A program made the position numbers and the translations under genes. A stretch of DNA of 64,000 nucleotides from assembly GCA_035547755.1 (NCBI GenBank), contig DASZUG010000061.1, positions 124,001 through 188,000 of the forward strand. Direction: 5' to 3'. Under the pieces are notes generated by a model. That model saw nothing but the letters and a program-made list of their open reading frames with translations. It had not been told where the DNA came from and ran no database searches. Positions 7,781-16,557 of the stretch are shown here, one piece after another. The DNA comes from Mesorhizobium_L sp035547755 (lineage in GTDB: Bacteria; Pseudomonadota; Alphaproteobacteria; Rhizobiales; Rhizobiaceae). Within the stretch, counting starts at the first letter, position 1. The number at the start of each line of letters is the position of its first letter.

Positions 7781-8971
7781 ATGAAGACATTTCCGCTCTT
7801 GTACAGGCTTATCGCCGGCGCTGCCGCCTTGTCGTTCCTGGCGGCGTGCACGCAATCCGAGAGCTCGACCAAGCCGCCGGAAATGCCTCCGGCCGCCGTC
7901 AGCGTCATTGCGGTAAAATCGGCGTCGGTTCCGATCGTCAACGACCTTCCCGGCCGCATCGCCCCGACGCGCATAGCCGAGGTCAGGCCGCGTGTCTCCG
8001 GCATCATCGTCAAGCGCGTCTTCGAGCAGGGCAGCCTCGTCAAGGAAGGCGACGTGCTTTACAAGATCGATCCCGCTCCCTTCCAGCTTCAGGTGGAGAG
8101 CGCCAAGGCCACCCTGCAAAGGGCCAACGCCGCGCAGCTCCTCGCCAAACAGCAGGCCGACCGCCAGAAGCAGCTCAGGCAACGCAATTTCGTAAGCGAG
8201 CAGGATCTCGACAGCGCTATCGCGCAGCTTGCGCAGGCCAATGCCGACGTCGCCGCCGCCAAGGCGGGGCTCGATACCGCCCAATTGAACCTCCAATACG
8301 CGGATGTGAAGGCGCCGATCTCCGGCCGCATCGGCCGCGCCATGATCACCGAGGGCGCCCTCGTCAGCGCCAACGAAACCAATCCCCTGGCGACAATCCA
8401 GCAGCTCGATCCCGTCTATGCCGATTTCACCCAATCATCGCATGAACTTTTGGCGTTGCGCCAAGCGCTGAAGAAAGGACTTCTGGAAAGCCCCGCCTCC
8501 GGGCAGGCGACGGTCCACCTCTTTTTCGATGACGGCAGCGAATACAAACATCCCGGCCGTCTGCTCTTTTCCGAATCGACCGTAGATCCGACGACGGGGC
8601 AGATCACCATGCGGGCGGAATTTCCCAATCCCGACGGCGATCTGCTGCCCGGCATGTATATCAGGATCAGAATCGAACAGGGCGTCGAGCAGGCAGCCCT
8701 CGCCGTACCGGAACAGGCCATCCAGCATGACACGAACGGCCAGGCACAGCTTTACGTCATCAACAAGAGCGATGTCGTCGAGGTCAGGAATGTCCAGCTC
8801 GGCCGCACGACCGGCGTGAAGACCATCGTCAGCAAGGGACTGAAGGCGGGCGACAAGGTGGTTGTCGAGGGTTTCCAGAAAATCCGGCCCGGCGTCAAGG
8901 TGCAGCCGGAGGAATGGAAGGCCGCGAAGGAGACGCCGGCGGACAAGGAAACGACGACTCAGGCCGGCTAG
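7781..8971 (+). CDS. RND efflux pump periplasmic adaptor (AcrA/MexA-type lipoprotein)
   Basis: 396 residues. A lipoprotein signal (ALSFLAAC lipobox) is followed by the AcrA layout: a lipoyl half RVSGIIVKRVFEQGSLVKEGDVLYKID, a long alpha-hairpin (about 100-165) with the TolC-contact motif region LRQRNFVSEQDLDSA, a second lipoyl half ADVKAPISGRIGRAMITEGALV and a beta-barrel ending near VKVQPEEW. It links the inner membrane pump to an outer membrane channel. The pump gene follows after 12 bases. No outer membrane gene adjoins, so a TolC encoded elsewhere is presumably used. Confidence 0.95.
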   Translation: MKTFPLLYRLIAGAAALSFLAACTQSESSTKPPEMPPAAVSVIAVKSASVPIVNDLPGRIAPTRIAEVRPRVSGIIVKRVFEQGSLVKEGDVLYKIDPAPFQLQVESAKATLQRANAAQLLAKQQADRQKQLRQRNFVSEQDLDSAIAQLAQANADVAAAKAGLDTAQLNLQYADVKAPISGRIGRAMITEGALVSANETNPLATIQQLDPVYADFTQSSHELLALRQALKKGLLESPASGQATVHLFFDDGSEYKHPGRLLFSESTVDPTTGQITMRAEFPNPDGDLLPGMYIRIRIEQGVEQAALAVPEQAIQHDTNGQAQLYVINKSDVVEVRNVQLGRTTGVKTIVSKGLKAGDKVVVEGFQKIRPGVKVQPEEWKAAKETPADKETTTQAG

Positions 8972-8983
8972 GATCCATCGAGA

Positions 8984-11900
8984 ATGATGCCTAATTTCTT
9001 CATTGACCGGCCGATTTTTGCCTGGGTCGTTGCGATCTTCATCATGCTCGCGGGCTTGATCGCAATCCCTCTCCTGCCGATCTCGCAATACCCGAACGTC
9101 GCGCCGCCGACGCTGACGATCTACACGCATTACGCCGGCGCCTCGCCCGAGGACATCTATGAGGGCGTCACCCAGCCCATCGAACAGCAGCTCAACACGG
9201 TGGCGAACGTCCTCTATTTCGAATCGACTTCGGATTCTTCGGGGCTGGCGCGCATCGTCGTCACCTTCACGCCTGGAACCGATCTCAACCAGGCGAGCGT
9301 CGACACGCAGAACGCCATCAATCGCGTTACCGCCCAGCTTCCGCAGGAGGTGCAGCAGCAAGGTGTGCAGATATCGCACTCCGGCAGCGGCTTCCTGATG
9401 TTCATCGGCCTCAAATCCACCAATGGCTCGATGAGCGCCGTCGCGCTCGGCGACTATCTGAACCGCAACGTCATCGGCGAGATCGAGCGCATTCCGGGCG
9501 TCGGCCAGGCCCAGCTGTTCTCCTCGCAGCGCGCCATGCGCATCTGGATGGACCCCGACAAGATGATGGGACTCAATCTCACCGTCGGCGACATCGAGAA
9601 CGCGATCGAGGCGCAGAACGCACAGGTTTCGGCGGGCCGCATCGGCTCCCGCCCGAACCCGATCAATCAGCAGATCTCCGCGACCGTGCTCGTCAAGGGG
9701 CAGCTCTCCACGCCGAAGGAATTCGGCAATATCGTGCTGCGCGCCAATCCCGACGGCTCGACGGTCAGGCTGAAGGACGTCGCCCGCATCGAGGTCGGCG
9801 CCGATACCTACAACTATTCGACCCGCATCGACGGCGAGCCCGCCGCCGGCATCGGCGTGCAGCTCTCGCCGACGGGCAACGCGCTGGCGACCTCGGAAGC
9901 CGTGCGCGCCAAGATGGCGGAGCTTTCCAAATTCTTCCCGCCCGGCGTGGAATATGTCGTTCCCTACGACACGTCGCCCTTCGTGCGCATTTCGATCGAG
10001 AAGGTGCTCGAAACCCTTATCGAGGCGATGATCCTCGTCTTCATCGTGATGTTCATCTTCCTGCAGAGCGTGCGCTATACCTTTATTCCTGCAACCGTCG
10101 TGCCGGTCGCGCTTCTCGGCACAGGCGCCGTTCTTTATGCCGCCGGCTTTTCGATCAACGTGCTCACCATGTTCGCCATGGTTCTGGCGATCGGCATCCT
10201 TGTCGATGACGCCATCGTCGTCGTCGAAAATGTCGAGCGCATCATGTCGGAGGAAGGCTTGCCGCCACGCCAGGCGACGCGCAAGGCGATGTCGCAGATC
10301 AGCAGCGCCATCATCGGCATCTGGCTCGTGCTGACCGCCGTTTTCATTCCGATGGCGTTTTTCCCGGGCGCCGTCGGCGTGATCTATCGCCAGTTCAGCC
10401 TCACCATGGTCGTCTCGATCCTGTTTTCCGGCTTCCTGGCGCTGTCGCTCACGCCTGCCCTCTGCGCCAGCTTCCTGAAGCCCATTCCCAAGGGCCACCA
10501 CGACGAGAAGAGGGGCTTCTTCGGCTGGTTCAACCGTGGTTTCGGCAAGACGACGACTGGCTATACGTCGATGGTCGGCTGGGTGATCAAGCGCACCGGC
10601 CGCCTGATGCTCATCTATGTGGCGCTCCTGGTCGGCCTGGGCTGGGCGTTCATGCGCCTGCCGACCTCCTTCCTGCCGAACGAGGATCAGGGCTTTGTTC
10701 TGGTCGACATGCAGACGCCGCCCGAATCCTCGAGCAACCGTACCGAAAAGGCGGTGGAGACGATCGAGGGCTATTTCGCCAAGGAACCAGCTGTCGAGCA
10801 CCGCACGGTGATCGAGGGCTACAGCTTCTCCGGCGCGGGGGACAATGCGGCGCTTGGCTTCATCACGTTCAAGGATTGGGCGCAGCGGGCGGCCAAAGAC
10901 TCCGCGCAGGCCATCGCCAATCGCGCCAACGCCTTCTTCTTCGGGCTGAAGGACGTGATGGCTTTTGCCTTGTCGCCACCTCCCATCCAGGGCCTCGGCA
11001 CGTCGAACGGCTTCACCTTCCGTCTGCAGGACCGCAGCGGCCTGGGCAACGCCGCCCTTTCGGCCGCAGCCAGCAAACTCATGGCGGCGGCGGAAAAAAG
11101 CCCCGTGCTCACCGGCCTGCGCATAGAGGGATTGCCGGACGCCGCGCAGATCAATCTCATCATCGACCGCGAGAAGGCCGACACGTTCGGCGTCACCTTC
11201 GCCGATATCAATGCCGCTATCTCGGCCAATATCGGCTCGGACTATGTCAACCAGTTCCCGAACGGCGGCCGCTTGCAGCGTGTTCTGATCCAGGCGGACA
11301 GCAACCAGCGCATGCAGGCTTCCGACCTTCTGAAACTCAATGTGCGTAATGCAAACGGCGGCATGGTCCCGCTTTCCGCCTTCGCACAGGTCGAGTGGAG
11401 CAAGGGTCCGCTCCAGATCGTCGCCTATAATGGTTATCCGGCGGTGCGCATCAGCGGCAGCGCCGCCCCCGGTCATTCCTCGGGCGAGGCCATCAAGGAG
11501 ATGGAGCATCTCGCCAGCCAATTGCCGAACGGCTTCGGCTATGAGTGGACGGGGCAATCGCTGCAGGAAATACAATCCGGCTCGCAGACCCCTTATCTGA
11601 TGGGCCTGACGGTCCTTTTCGTTTTCCTTCTGCTATCGGCACTCTACGAAAGCTGGTCCATCCCGCTTTCCGTCATGCTCGTCGTACCGCTCGGCATCAT
11701 AGGTGCGGTGTTGGCGGTGACGCTCAGGGACATGTCGAACGACGTCTATTTCAAGGTCGGGCTCATCACCATCATTGGTCTCTCCTCGAAGAACGCGATC
11801 CTCATCATCGAATTCGCCAAGGATCTGCACAAGGAGGGCAAGTCGCTCTATGACGCGACGATCGAGGCGGCGCGCATCCGCTTCCGACCGATCATCATGA

Positions 11901-12148
11901 CCTCGCTTGCTTTCACGCTCGGCGTCATGCCGCTCGCGGTCGCTACGGGCGCCAGCGCGGCAAGCCAGAACGCCATCGGCACCGGCGTCATGGGCGGCAT
12001 GATCACGGCGACGATCATCGCGGTTCCCTTCGTGCCGGTCTTCTTCGTCTTCGTGATGAAGCTCTTCGGCTCGAAGAAGGTGATGGAGAAACCGGAACCG
12101 CACACGCCCGCGAGAACGCGGGAGAGAGCCGAGGCGCCGGCGGAGTGA
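8984..12148 (+). CDS. RND efflux transporter, AcrB/MexB type (HAE1)
   Basis: 1054 residues, the usual HAE1 length. Begins MPNFFIDRPIFAWVVAIFIM with the hallmark IPLLPISQYPNVAPPT. The proton-relay aspartates are present in LAIGILVDDAIVVVENVERIM (TM4), and the IIGLSSKNAILIIEFAKDL segment of TM10 is intact. Two large periplasmic domains (about 30-330 and 560-870) and twelve TM helices fit the family. It expels hydrophobic drugs, dyes or bile-type compounds by proton antiport. It forms an operon with the adaptor upstream. Confidence 0.96.
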   Translation: MMPNFFIDRPIFAWVVAIFIMLAGLIAIPLLPISQYPNVAPPTLTIYTHYAGASPEDIYEGVTQPIEQQLNTVANVLYFESTSDSSGLARIVVTFTPGTDLNQASVDTQNAINRVTAQLPQEVQQQGVQISHSGSGFLMFIGLKSTNGSMSAVALGDYLNRNVIGEIERIPGVGQAQLFSSQRAMRIWMDPDKMMGLNLTVGDIENAIEAQNAQVSAGRIGSRPNPINQQISATVLVKGQLSTPKEFGNIVLRANPDGSTVRLKDVARIEVGADTYNYSTRIDGEPAAGIGVQLSPTGNALATSEAVRAKMAELSKFFPPGVEYVVPYDTSPFVRISIEKVLETLIEAMILVFIVMFIFLQSVRYTFIPATVVPVALLGTGAVLYAAGFSINVLTMFAMVLAIGILVDDAIVVVENVERIMSEEGLPPRQATRKAMSQISSAIIGIWLVLTAVFIPMAFFPGAVGVIYRQFSLTMVVSILFSGFLALSLTPALCASFLKPIPKGHHDEKRGFFGWFNRGFGKTTTGYTSMVGWVIKRTGRLMLIYVALLVGLGWAFMRLPTSFLPNEDQGFVLVDMQTPPESSSNRTEKAVETIEGYFAKEPAVEHRTVIEGYSFSGAGDNAALGFITFKDWAQRAAKDSAQAIANRANAFFFGLKDVMAFALSPPPIQGLGTSNGFTFRLQDRSGLGNAALSAAASKLMAAAEKSPVLTGLRIEGLPDAAQINLIIDREKADTFGVTFADINAAISANIGSDYVNQFPNGGRLQRVLIQADSNQRMQASDLLKLNVRNANGGMVPLSAFAQVEWSKGPLQIVAYNGYPAVRISGSAAPGHSSGEAIKEMEHLASQLPNGFGYEWTGQSLQEIQSGSQTPYLMGLTVLFVFLLLSALYESWSIPLSVMLVVPLGIIGAVLAVTLRDMSNDVYFKVGLITIIGLSSKNAILIIEFAKDLHKEGKSLYDATIEAARIRFRPIIMTSLAFTLGVMPLAVATGASAASQNAIGTGVMGGMITATIIAVPFVPVFFVFVMKLFGSKKVMEKPEPHTPARTRERAEAPAE

Positions 12149-12175
12149 TGAGCCGGCGCCGCGCAGCGCGCTGAC

Positions 12176-13036
12176 TCAAAATTCCCAAAGATCGTAGGGA
12201 AAGCTCGCCTTCAGCTTCGCAATGTTTGGCTTGGCAGGTTCCAGCGGCGTGGCGCGGATCGCCTCCTCGCGCGAATGCGTAACTTTCAACCGCGCCCGGC
12301 CGACCCCCAGGACATAATCTTCATACTTGAAGAGCTTTTCCTCCTCGGACAGCCTGAGATAGGTGCAGGGAACGCCGAAAGCATCCGCTACTACGAGGCC
12401 GTGAAGCGATGTCGAAATGACGTGCCCGGCCTCGGAGATGCGGCGGATGACGGACCACCACGGATCGAGTGGCGAGACGACGTTTTCCCAATCCCGCATC
12501 CTGTCGAGATCGTGCAGATTGGGCACGAAGACGATTTCGGTGCCACGCTCTTTCGGCCTTGGGAAACGGCTTTTCAGGAGATCGGCGACAAGAATTCCTG
12601 GATCGCCGAAGATTTCGGGCGTCTCGATCCCCCTGCGGTGGAGGAAATCGCGGGTGAGCGGTCCCCTCACCGCGCGAACGTCGAGATGGGTGAATCGATG
12701 CCGCTCCACCGGCACCTTGCCGTTCACGCCCGAGCCCCAGACCACATCGCCGTCGCGCGCGAAATGGAGGATCGAGCCGATCGCCAACAGCCTTGCCTCC
12801 GACGGGCGTTCTTCGTCGAGAAAGCAATCCCTCGCGGCCGCCATCTTGGTGACGATCACCGACGAGAGATAGTCGCCGAAATTAACCGCTTGCGGCGATT
12901 TCCAATAGAACAGTTCGACAGCATTCGGTTGGAAGGGCCGCGGCTGGTGCGCTGCCGGCCTTGCCGGCACTCCGAACACTCTCACTCGCCGAACCAGCTT
13001 TCCAATTTTTTTTCGTGAAGTAGACGCGAGCTTCAT
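12176..13036 (-). CDS. Polysaccharide pyruvyltransferase (ExoV-like)
   Basis: 286 residues, member of the polysaccharide pyruvyl transferase family (CsaB/ExoV fold). Visible: ELFYWKSPQAVNFGDYLS near the start, VRGPLTRDFLHRRGIETPEIFGDPGILV and VISTSLHGLVVADAFGVPC, the conserved SLHG motif. It would transfer pyruvate from phosphoenolpyruvate to a terminal sugar of the exopolysaccharide as a ketal. The start at 13036 overlaps the flippase stop (ATGA), so the two are coupled. In S. meliloti ExoV pyruvylates the terminal glucose of succinoglycan; the sugar here may differ because no ExoW homologue is visible. Confidence 0.85.
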   Translation of the reverse strand: MKLASTSRKKIGKLVRRVRVFGVPARPAAHQPRPFQPNAVELFYWKSPQAVNFGDYLSSVIVTKMAAARDCFLDEERPSEARLLAIGSILHFARDGDVVWGSGVNGKVPVERHRFTHLDVRAVRGPLTRDFLHRRGIETPEIFGDPGILVADLLKSRFPRPKERGTEIVFVPNLHDLDRMRDWENVVSPLDPWWSVIRRISEAGHVISTSLHGLVVADAFGVPCTYLRLSEEEKLFKYEDYVLGVGRARLKVTHSREEAIRATPLEPAKPNIAKLKASFPYDLWEF

Positions 13037-14490
13037 CGAATGGCCCCCAGGAATTTGTGGATGACGATCCAGGACATCACCCTGGACTTCGGAACGAGCA
13101 ATGTGACAATCGCGGCGAAAAAATAGGAGAGCGCTACCGCGATAATGATGGCCAGGAGATCGTTTGATCGTGTCAAGGCGGCCGGAAGCGACCTGAAAAC
13201 AAGCCACGCCAGAATTGAAGATCCGACATAAAGCGCCTGCGCGAGAAGAAAATCGAAGGCGGAGACGGGCCCCGTCCGCTGGACGATCGCGGCAAGGACG
13301 GGCAATCTCAGGATATAGCCGCTGATCGCATAGGCCGCCGCAACACCGGCCACCCCCCAGGGAAGGCCGACAAAGAAAGCGGCGATTGTCGTTGCCGAAC
13401 CATAGATTCCCCATCTGAACATGGTTTTGGTTCGTCCCTGGCAGATCAAGATCCAACTTGCCGTGTTGTTGGTCGACTGGATCAGCCCGGCCAGACCGAG
13501 CCAGACAAAGATCGGTGCGACGGCCGCCCATTTCGGCCCGAACAGGAGATCGACCACCTGATCGGAAACGCAGGTCAGCGCTGCCACCCCGGGAACGGTC
13601 ACGAAGGCGAGCGCCCAAAGCATTTGCAGGTAAAGCTCACGGAAACGCGGCTTGTCGTCCTGCACCCGCGCCAGAAGCGGGATCATGACGCGCGACAGCG
13701 GCGTGACGATGTTCTGGATCGGGAAAAGCAGAAGCTTGTAGGCGCGATCGTAATAGCCGAGTTCGATGGCGCCCGAATAGCGACCAATGAGGATGTTATC
13801 GAGGTTGCGCGAAAAGAAATTGACGATGTTGAAGCCCGTCAGATTGGCCCCAAAGGACATGATCTCGCGGTCGATGCCGAAATCGGGCCGACGCGGCATC
13901 CAGCGGCACCATTTCCATGCTGCTGCGAGAGAAACGACAGCCGAGGCGGCGGAACCGATCAACAGCGACCAATAGCTCAGGCCCCACCAAGCGGAACCGG
14001 CGGCGGCAAGAAAACCGAAGAGAGCGCTCAGAACATCGGCAAGCGCCAGCCGTCCGAAGCGGAGATTCCGGTTGAGCAAGCTGAAGGGCACGCCCGACAT
14101 GCTGCCGATCAGGAGCGGAAGCGCGGCCACCACGGCGATGTCGCGCATGCGCGGCTCGCTATAGAACCAGGCGACAAGAGGGCTGATCGCGATCACGATG
14201 ATGGTGCAGCCAAGGCCGACCATCGCCATGATCCAGAAACTGCGATTGAGTTCCGCATCGCTGATCGTGCGGCGCTGGACGATCGCCTGCTGCAGGCCGA
14301 GATTCTGGAAAAGCGCTACGAAGGCGACGATCGGCCCGACCGCGGCAACCAGGCCGAAATCCTCCGGCAGGAGGAGCCGCGCCATGACAACGACGGACAG
14401 GAATTGCAGCCCGATCTTGATGCCCTGCGAAATGCCGGTGACGACACCGCCGCGGACCGCCACCTTGCCGAACTGCAAGGGTGCATCCAT
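13033..14490 (-). CDS. Wzx-type oligosaccharide flippase (ExoT/WzxC-like)
   Basis: 485 residues with about 12-14 hydrophobic helices. The N-terminus GGVVTGISQGIKIGLQFLSVVVMARLL followed by PEDFGLVAAV is typical of the MOP-superfamily WzxC/ExoT flippases. The start at 14490 is chosen because a perfect AAGGAGGT lies 8 bases upstream; an in-frame ATG 96 bases earlier lacks this. It moves undecaprenyl-linked repeat units from the cytoplasmic to the periplasmic face. It follows the GT4 gene after 99 bases and overlaps the pyruvyltransferase gene. Confidence 0.9.
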   Translation of the reverse strand: MDAPLQFGKVAVRGGVVTGISQGIKIGLQFLSVVVMARLLLPEDFGLVAAVGPIVAFVALFQNLGLQQAIVQRRTISDAELNRSFWIMAMVGLGCTIIVIAISPLVAWFYSEPRMRDIAVVAALPLLIGSMSGVPFSLLNRNLRFGRLALADVLSALFGFLAAAGSAWWGLSYWSLLIGSAASAVVSLAAAWKWCRWMPRRPDFGIDREIMSFGANLTGFNIVNFFSRNLDNILIGRYSGAIELGYYDRAYKLLLFPIQNIVTPLSRVMIPLLARVQDDKPRFRELYLQMLWALAFVTVPGVAALTCVSDQVVDLLFGPKWAAVAPIFVWLGLAGLIQSTNNTASWILICQGRTKTMFRWGIYGSATTIAAFFVGLPWGVAGVAAAYAISGYILRLPVLAAIVQRTGPVSAFDFLLAQALYVGSSILAWLVFRSLPAALTRSNDLLAIIIAVALSYFFAAIVTLLVPKSRVMSWIVIHKFLGAIR

Positions 14491-14589
14491 CTCGGGCACC
14501 TCCTTAGGCGCGGCCGCAATCCCTTCTCGCCGGGCAGCCGCACCCGCCGAAACCGTGAATCCCCGATCTGGCCGGAAGAATCCCAAGGC

Positions 14590-15669
14590 TCAGGCCGCCA
14601 TGGCAGTCTTGCCCCGCGCCGCCTCGCGCAGCACGTCGAGGAACGTCGCGAACTGCTGCTCGGGCTTCATCTCGGGCCGTTCGGAATAGCGCCGCGCCGC
14701 AGTGGAAAGCGCCTCGTAGTTCGCCTCATCGATCCAGAGTCGTCTCAACGCGGCGATCCATTCCTCGATCGGCGCATCATAATCGAGGATGATCCCGCCC
14801 TCCCCGATCGCCTCGGGAAGGCCGCCCCGGCGCGAACCAAGAACCGGAATGCCGCTGCAATGCGCCTCGGAAGCGACGCGGCCCCAGGCTTCCTCCCATT
14901 TGCTCGGAGCAAGCAGGATTTTGGTCCGGCCATAGACGCTTTTCATGTCGTCCGTCCGGCCTTCCAGTGTCACATTCTCCAATTGCGACACGATCCGTTC
15001 CACCTCGATCTTGCGATCGCCATCGAGTTTCCAGCTTTCGACGAAAAGGAACGGTATTTCCGGGCATCGTTCCGCGATTTGGACGGCCTTCTCGAACCCT
15101 TTTTCGCTATAAGGGTTGATGAAGGTCACATATTGCTTTGACGACGCGGTGCGGTAGCGGACCGGATCGATCGACGGTGGAATGACGGTGGACTCGATAC
15201 CGAAGCGGTCCTTGTAGGTGCGGGCGGTGAATTGCGAATTGGCGATGTAGCGGGCTGTTTTCAGCTCCGAGAGATCACCGGCCAGTTCACGGAATTCGAC
15301 ATTCCTGAGATAGACCACGATCGGCACGCCCTGGGCTTCGAGCGCCTTGCCGAGCGGAACGGACTTATGGCACTGAACGACCGCGACATCAGGCTTCAAC
15401 CGCGCGACCGCAAAGGGCACGGCTTCCCAGGGGAACCATGCCCGCACTACCGGATAACCGGGATACTGGTCGATGACGGCGCCCTGTCGAAGCAGCTTCA
15501 GCTTCAACCGCGCGGTCATGCCGAAAATGCCGTCGCCGAACAGCGCCGCAAGCACGGCCGCATCGTGTCCGGTTCGCCGCAACTGCTCCGCCAGATGGTG
15601 CGTGCTCGATTGCACGCCGCCATGGAACTGCGGAAGATATCCATTGCCGCCTGCAAAAAGGACTTTCAT
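14590..15669 (-). CDS. Glycosyltransferase family 4 protein of the EPS cluster
   Basis: 359 residues with a GT-B fold. The N-terminal domain opens MKVLFAGGNGYLPQFHGGVQ, a glycine-rich acceptor loop. The C-terminal donor domain has LLAPSKWEEAWGRVASEAHCSGIPVLGSRRGGLPEAIGEGG, the EX7E-type site of GT4 enzymes. It probably adds one sugar of the repeat unit, possibly the one that S. meliloti adds with the GT2 enzyme ExoW, of which none is seen here. First gene of the GT4-flippase-pyruvyltransferase unit. Donor and acceptor are unknown. Confidence 0.88.
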   Translation of the reverse strand: MKVLFAGGNGYLPQFHGGVQSSTHHLAEQLRRTGHDAAVLAALFGDGIFGMTARLKLKLLRQGAVIDQYPGYPVVRAWFPWEAVPFAVARLKPDVAVVQCHKSVPLGKALEAQGVPIVVYLRNVEFRELAGDLSELKTARYIANSQFTARTYKDRFGIESTVIPPSIDPVRYRTASSKQYVTFINPYSEKGFEKAVQIAERCPEIPFLFVESWKLDGDRKIEVERIVSQLENVTLEGRTDDMKSVYGRTKILLAPSKWEEAWGRVASEAHCSGIPVLGSRRGGLPEAIGEGGIILDYDAPIEEWIAALRRLWIDEANYEALSTAARRYSERPEMKPEQQFATFLDVLREAARGKTAMAA

Positions 15670-15772
15670 CTTATCTCAACTCGCTCTCTGCCTTGCCGAA
15701 GGAAAAACGCCCTCTCCACGCTCCCGCCGCATTGCGCATTCATTGCGGTGGCGATTGCTTGATCTGGACCGC

Positions 15773-16546
15773 ATGATGCAAACGCTCCTTTCGGGCCTGC
15801 GCAGGAAACCCGCGCCGAAACGCCGCGCGAGGCTGAAGCTCGCCATGGCGGATACCGTCGTGTATGCGGTCGGCGACGTGCATGGTTGCCTCGACGAACT
15901 CGTCGCGCTTGAACGCGCGATCGTTGCGGACGCGGCGGCATTCTCCTGTCGCAAGCTGATCGTCATGCTGGGCGACTATATCGACAGGGGACCCGCCTCA
16001 TCGCAGGTCCTCGACCATTTGATCGCCCCTCCCCCGGCGGGATTCGAGCGCATCTGTCTCGCGGGCAATCACGAACTGCTCATGCTCGACTACCTCCAGG
16101 AGAGAACCACGCTCGCCAAATGGATCGCGTTGGGCGCCACCGCCACGCTGCATTCCTACGGCATCGATCACGACAGGCTGCGGATGATCTATCGCGACCC
16201 GGCGGCGATCGACAGGATGATCCGGGAATCGATCCCCGCCTCGCATCGACTGTTTCTCGAGAATCTGCCCGTTCTGGTCGAAATCGCCGATTTCCTTCTG
16301 GTCCATGCCGGCATCCGCCCAGGCATAGCCATCGAAAAGCAGGCCGACGCCGATCTGGTTTCGATCCGCTCCGCCTTCTACGACCATGCCGATCTGCTTG
16401 ATCGCTATGTCGTCCATGGCCACACGCCGGTCAGGGAGCCGGCGCGCGACGGCCGGCGCGTCAATATCGATACGGGCGCTTATTTCAGCGGTCGCCTGAC
16501 CGCCCTGCGCATCTTCAATCACAAGGGCCGCTACCTGACCAATTGA
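15773..16546 (+). CDS. PPP-family metallophosphatase (serine/threonine phosphatase-like)
   Basis: 257 residues. All metal-binding motifs of the PPP family are present: YAVGDVHGCLDEL (GDxHG), LGDYIDRGPAS (GDxxDRG), LAGNHELL (GNHE), a histidine in LLVHAGIRPG and one in VVHGHTPV. Members dephosphorylate proteins or diadenosine polyphosphates (PrpA/ApaH-like). It is the only plus-strand gene between exoV-like and exoP, and it ends 11 bases from the exoP stop. The start at 15773 (MMQTLLSG) is chosen because longer readings overlap the GT4 gene; its ribosome site is weak. A role in reversing ExoP phosphorylation is possible but speculative. Confidence 0.88.
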   Translation: MMQTLLSGLRRKPAPKRRARLKLAMADTVVYAVGDVHGCLDELVALERAIVADAAAFSCRKLIVMLGDYIDRGPASSQVLDHLIAPPPAGFERICLAGNHELLMLDYLQERTTLAKWIALGATATLHSYGIDHDRLRMIYRDPAAIDRMIRESIPASHRLFLENLPVLVEIADFLLVHAGIRPGIAIEKQADADLVSIRSAFYDHADLLDRYVVHGHTPVREPARDGRRVNIDTGAYFSGRLTALRIFNHKGRYLTN

Positions 16547-16557
16547 AGCACGGCTTC

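Noticed and set aside
8435..11575. Very long open frame on the minus strand opposite the RND pump
   Set aside because: It is antisense to clear adaptor and AcrB-type coding sequence, its translation is Arg/Asp/His-rich without family resemblance, and high-GC codon use explains it.
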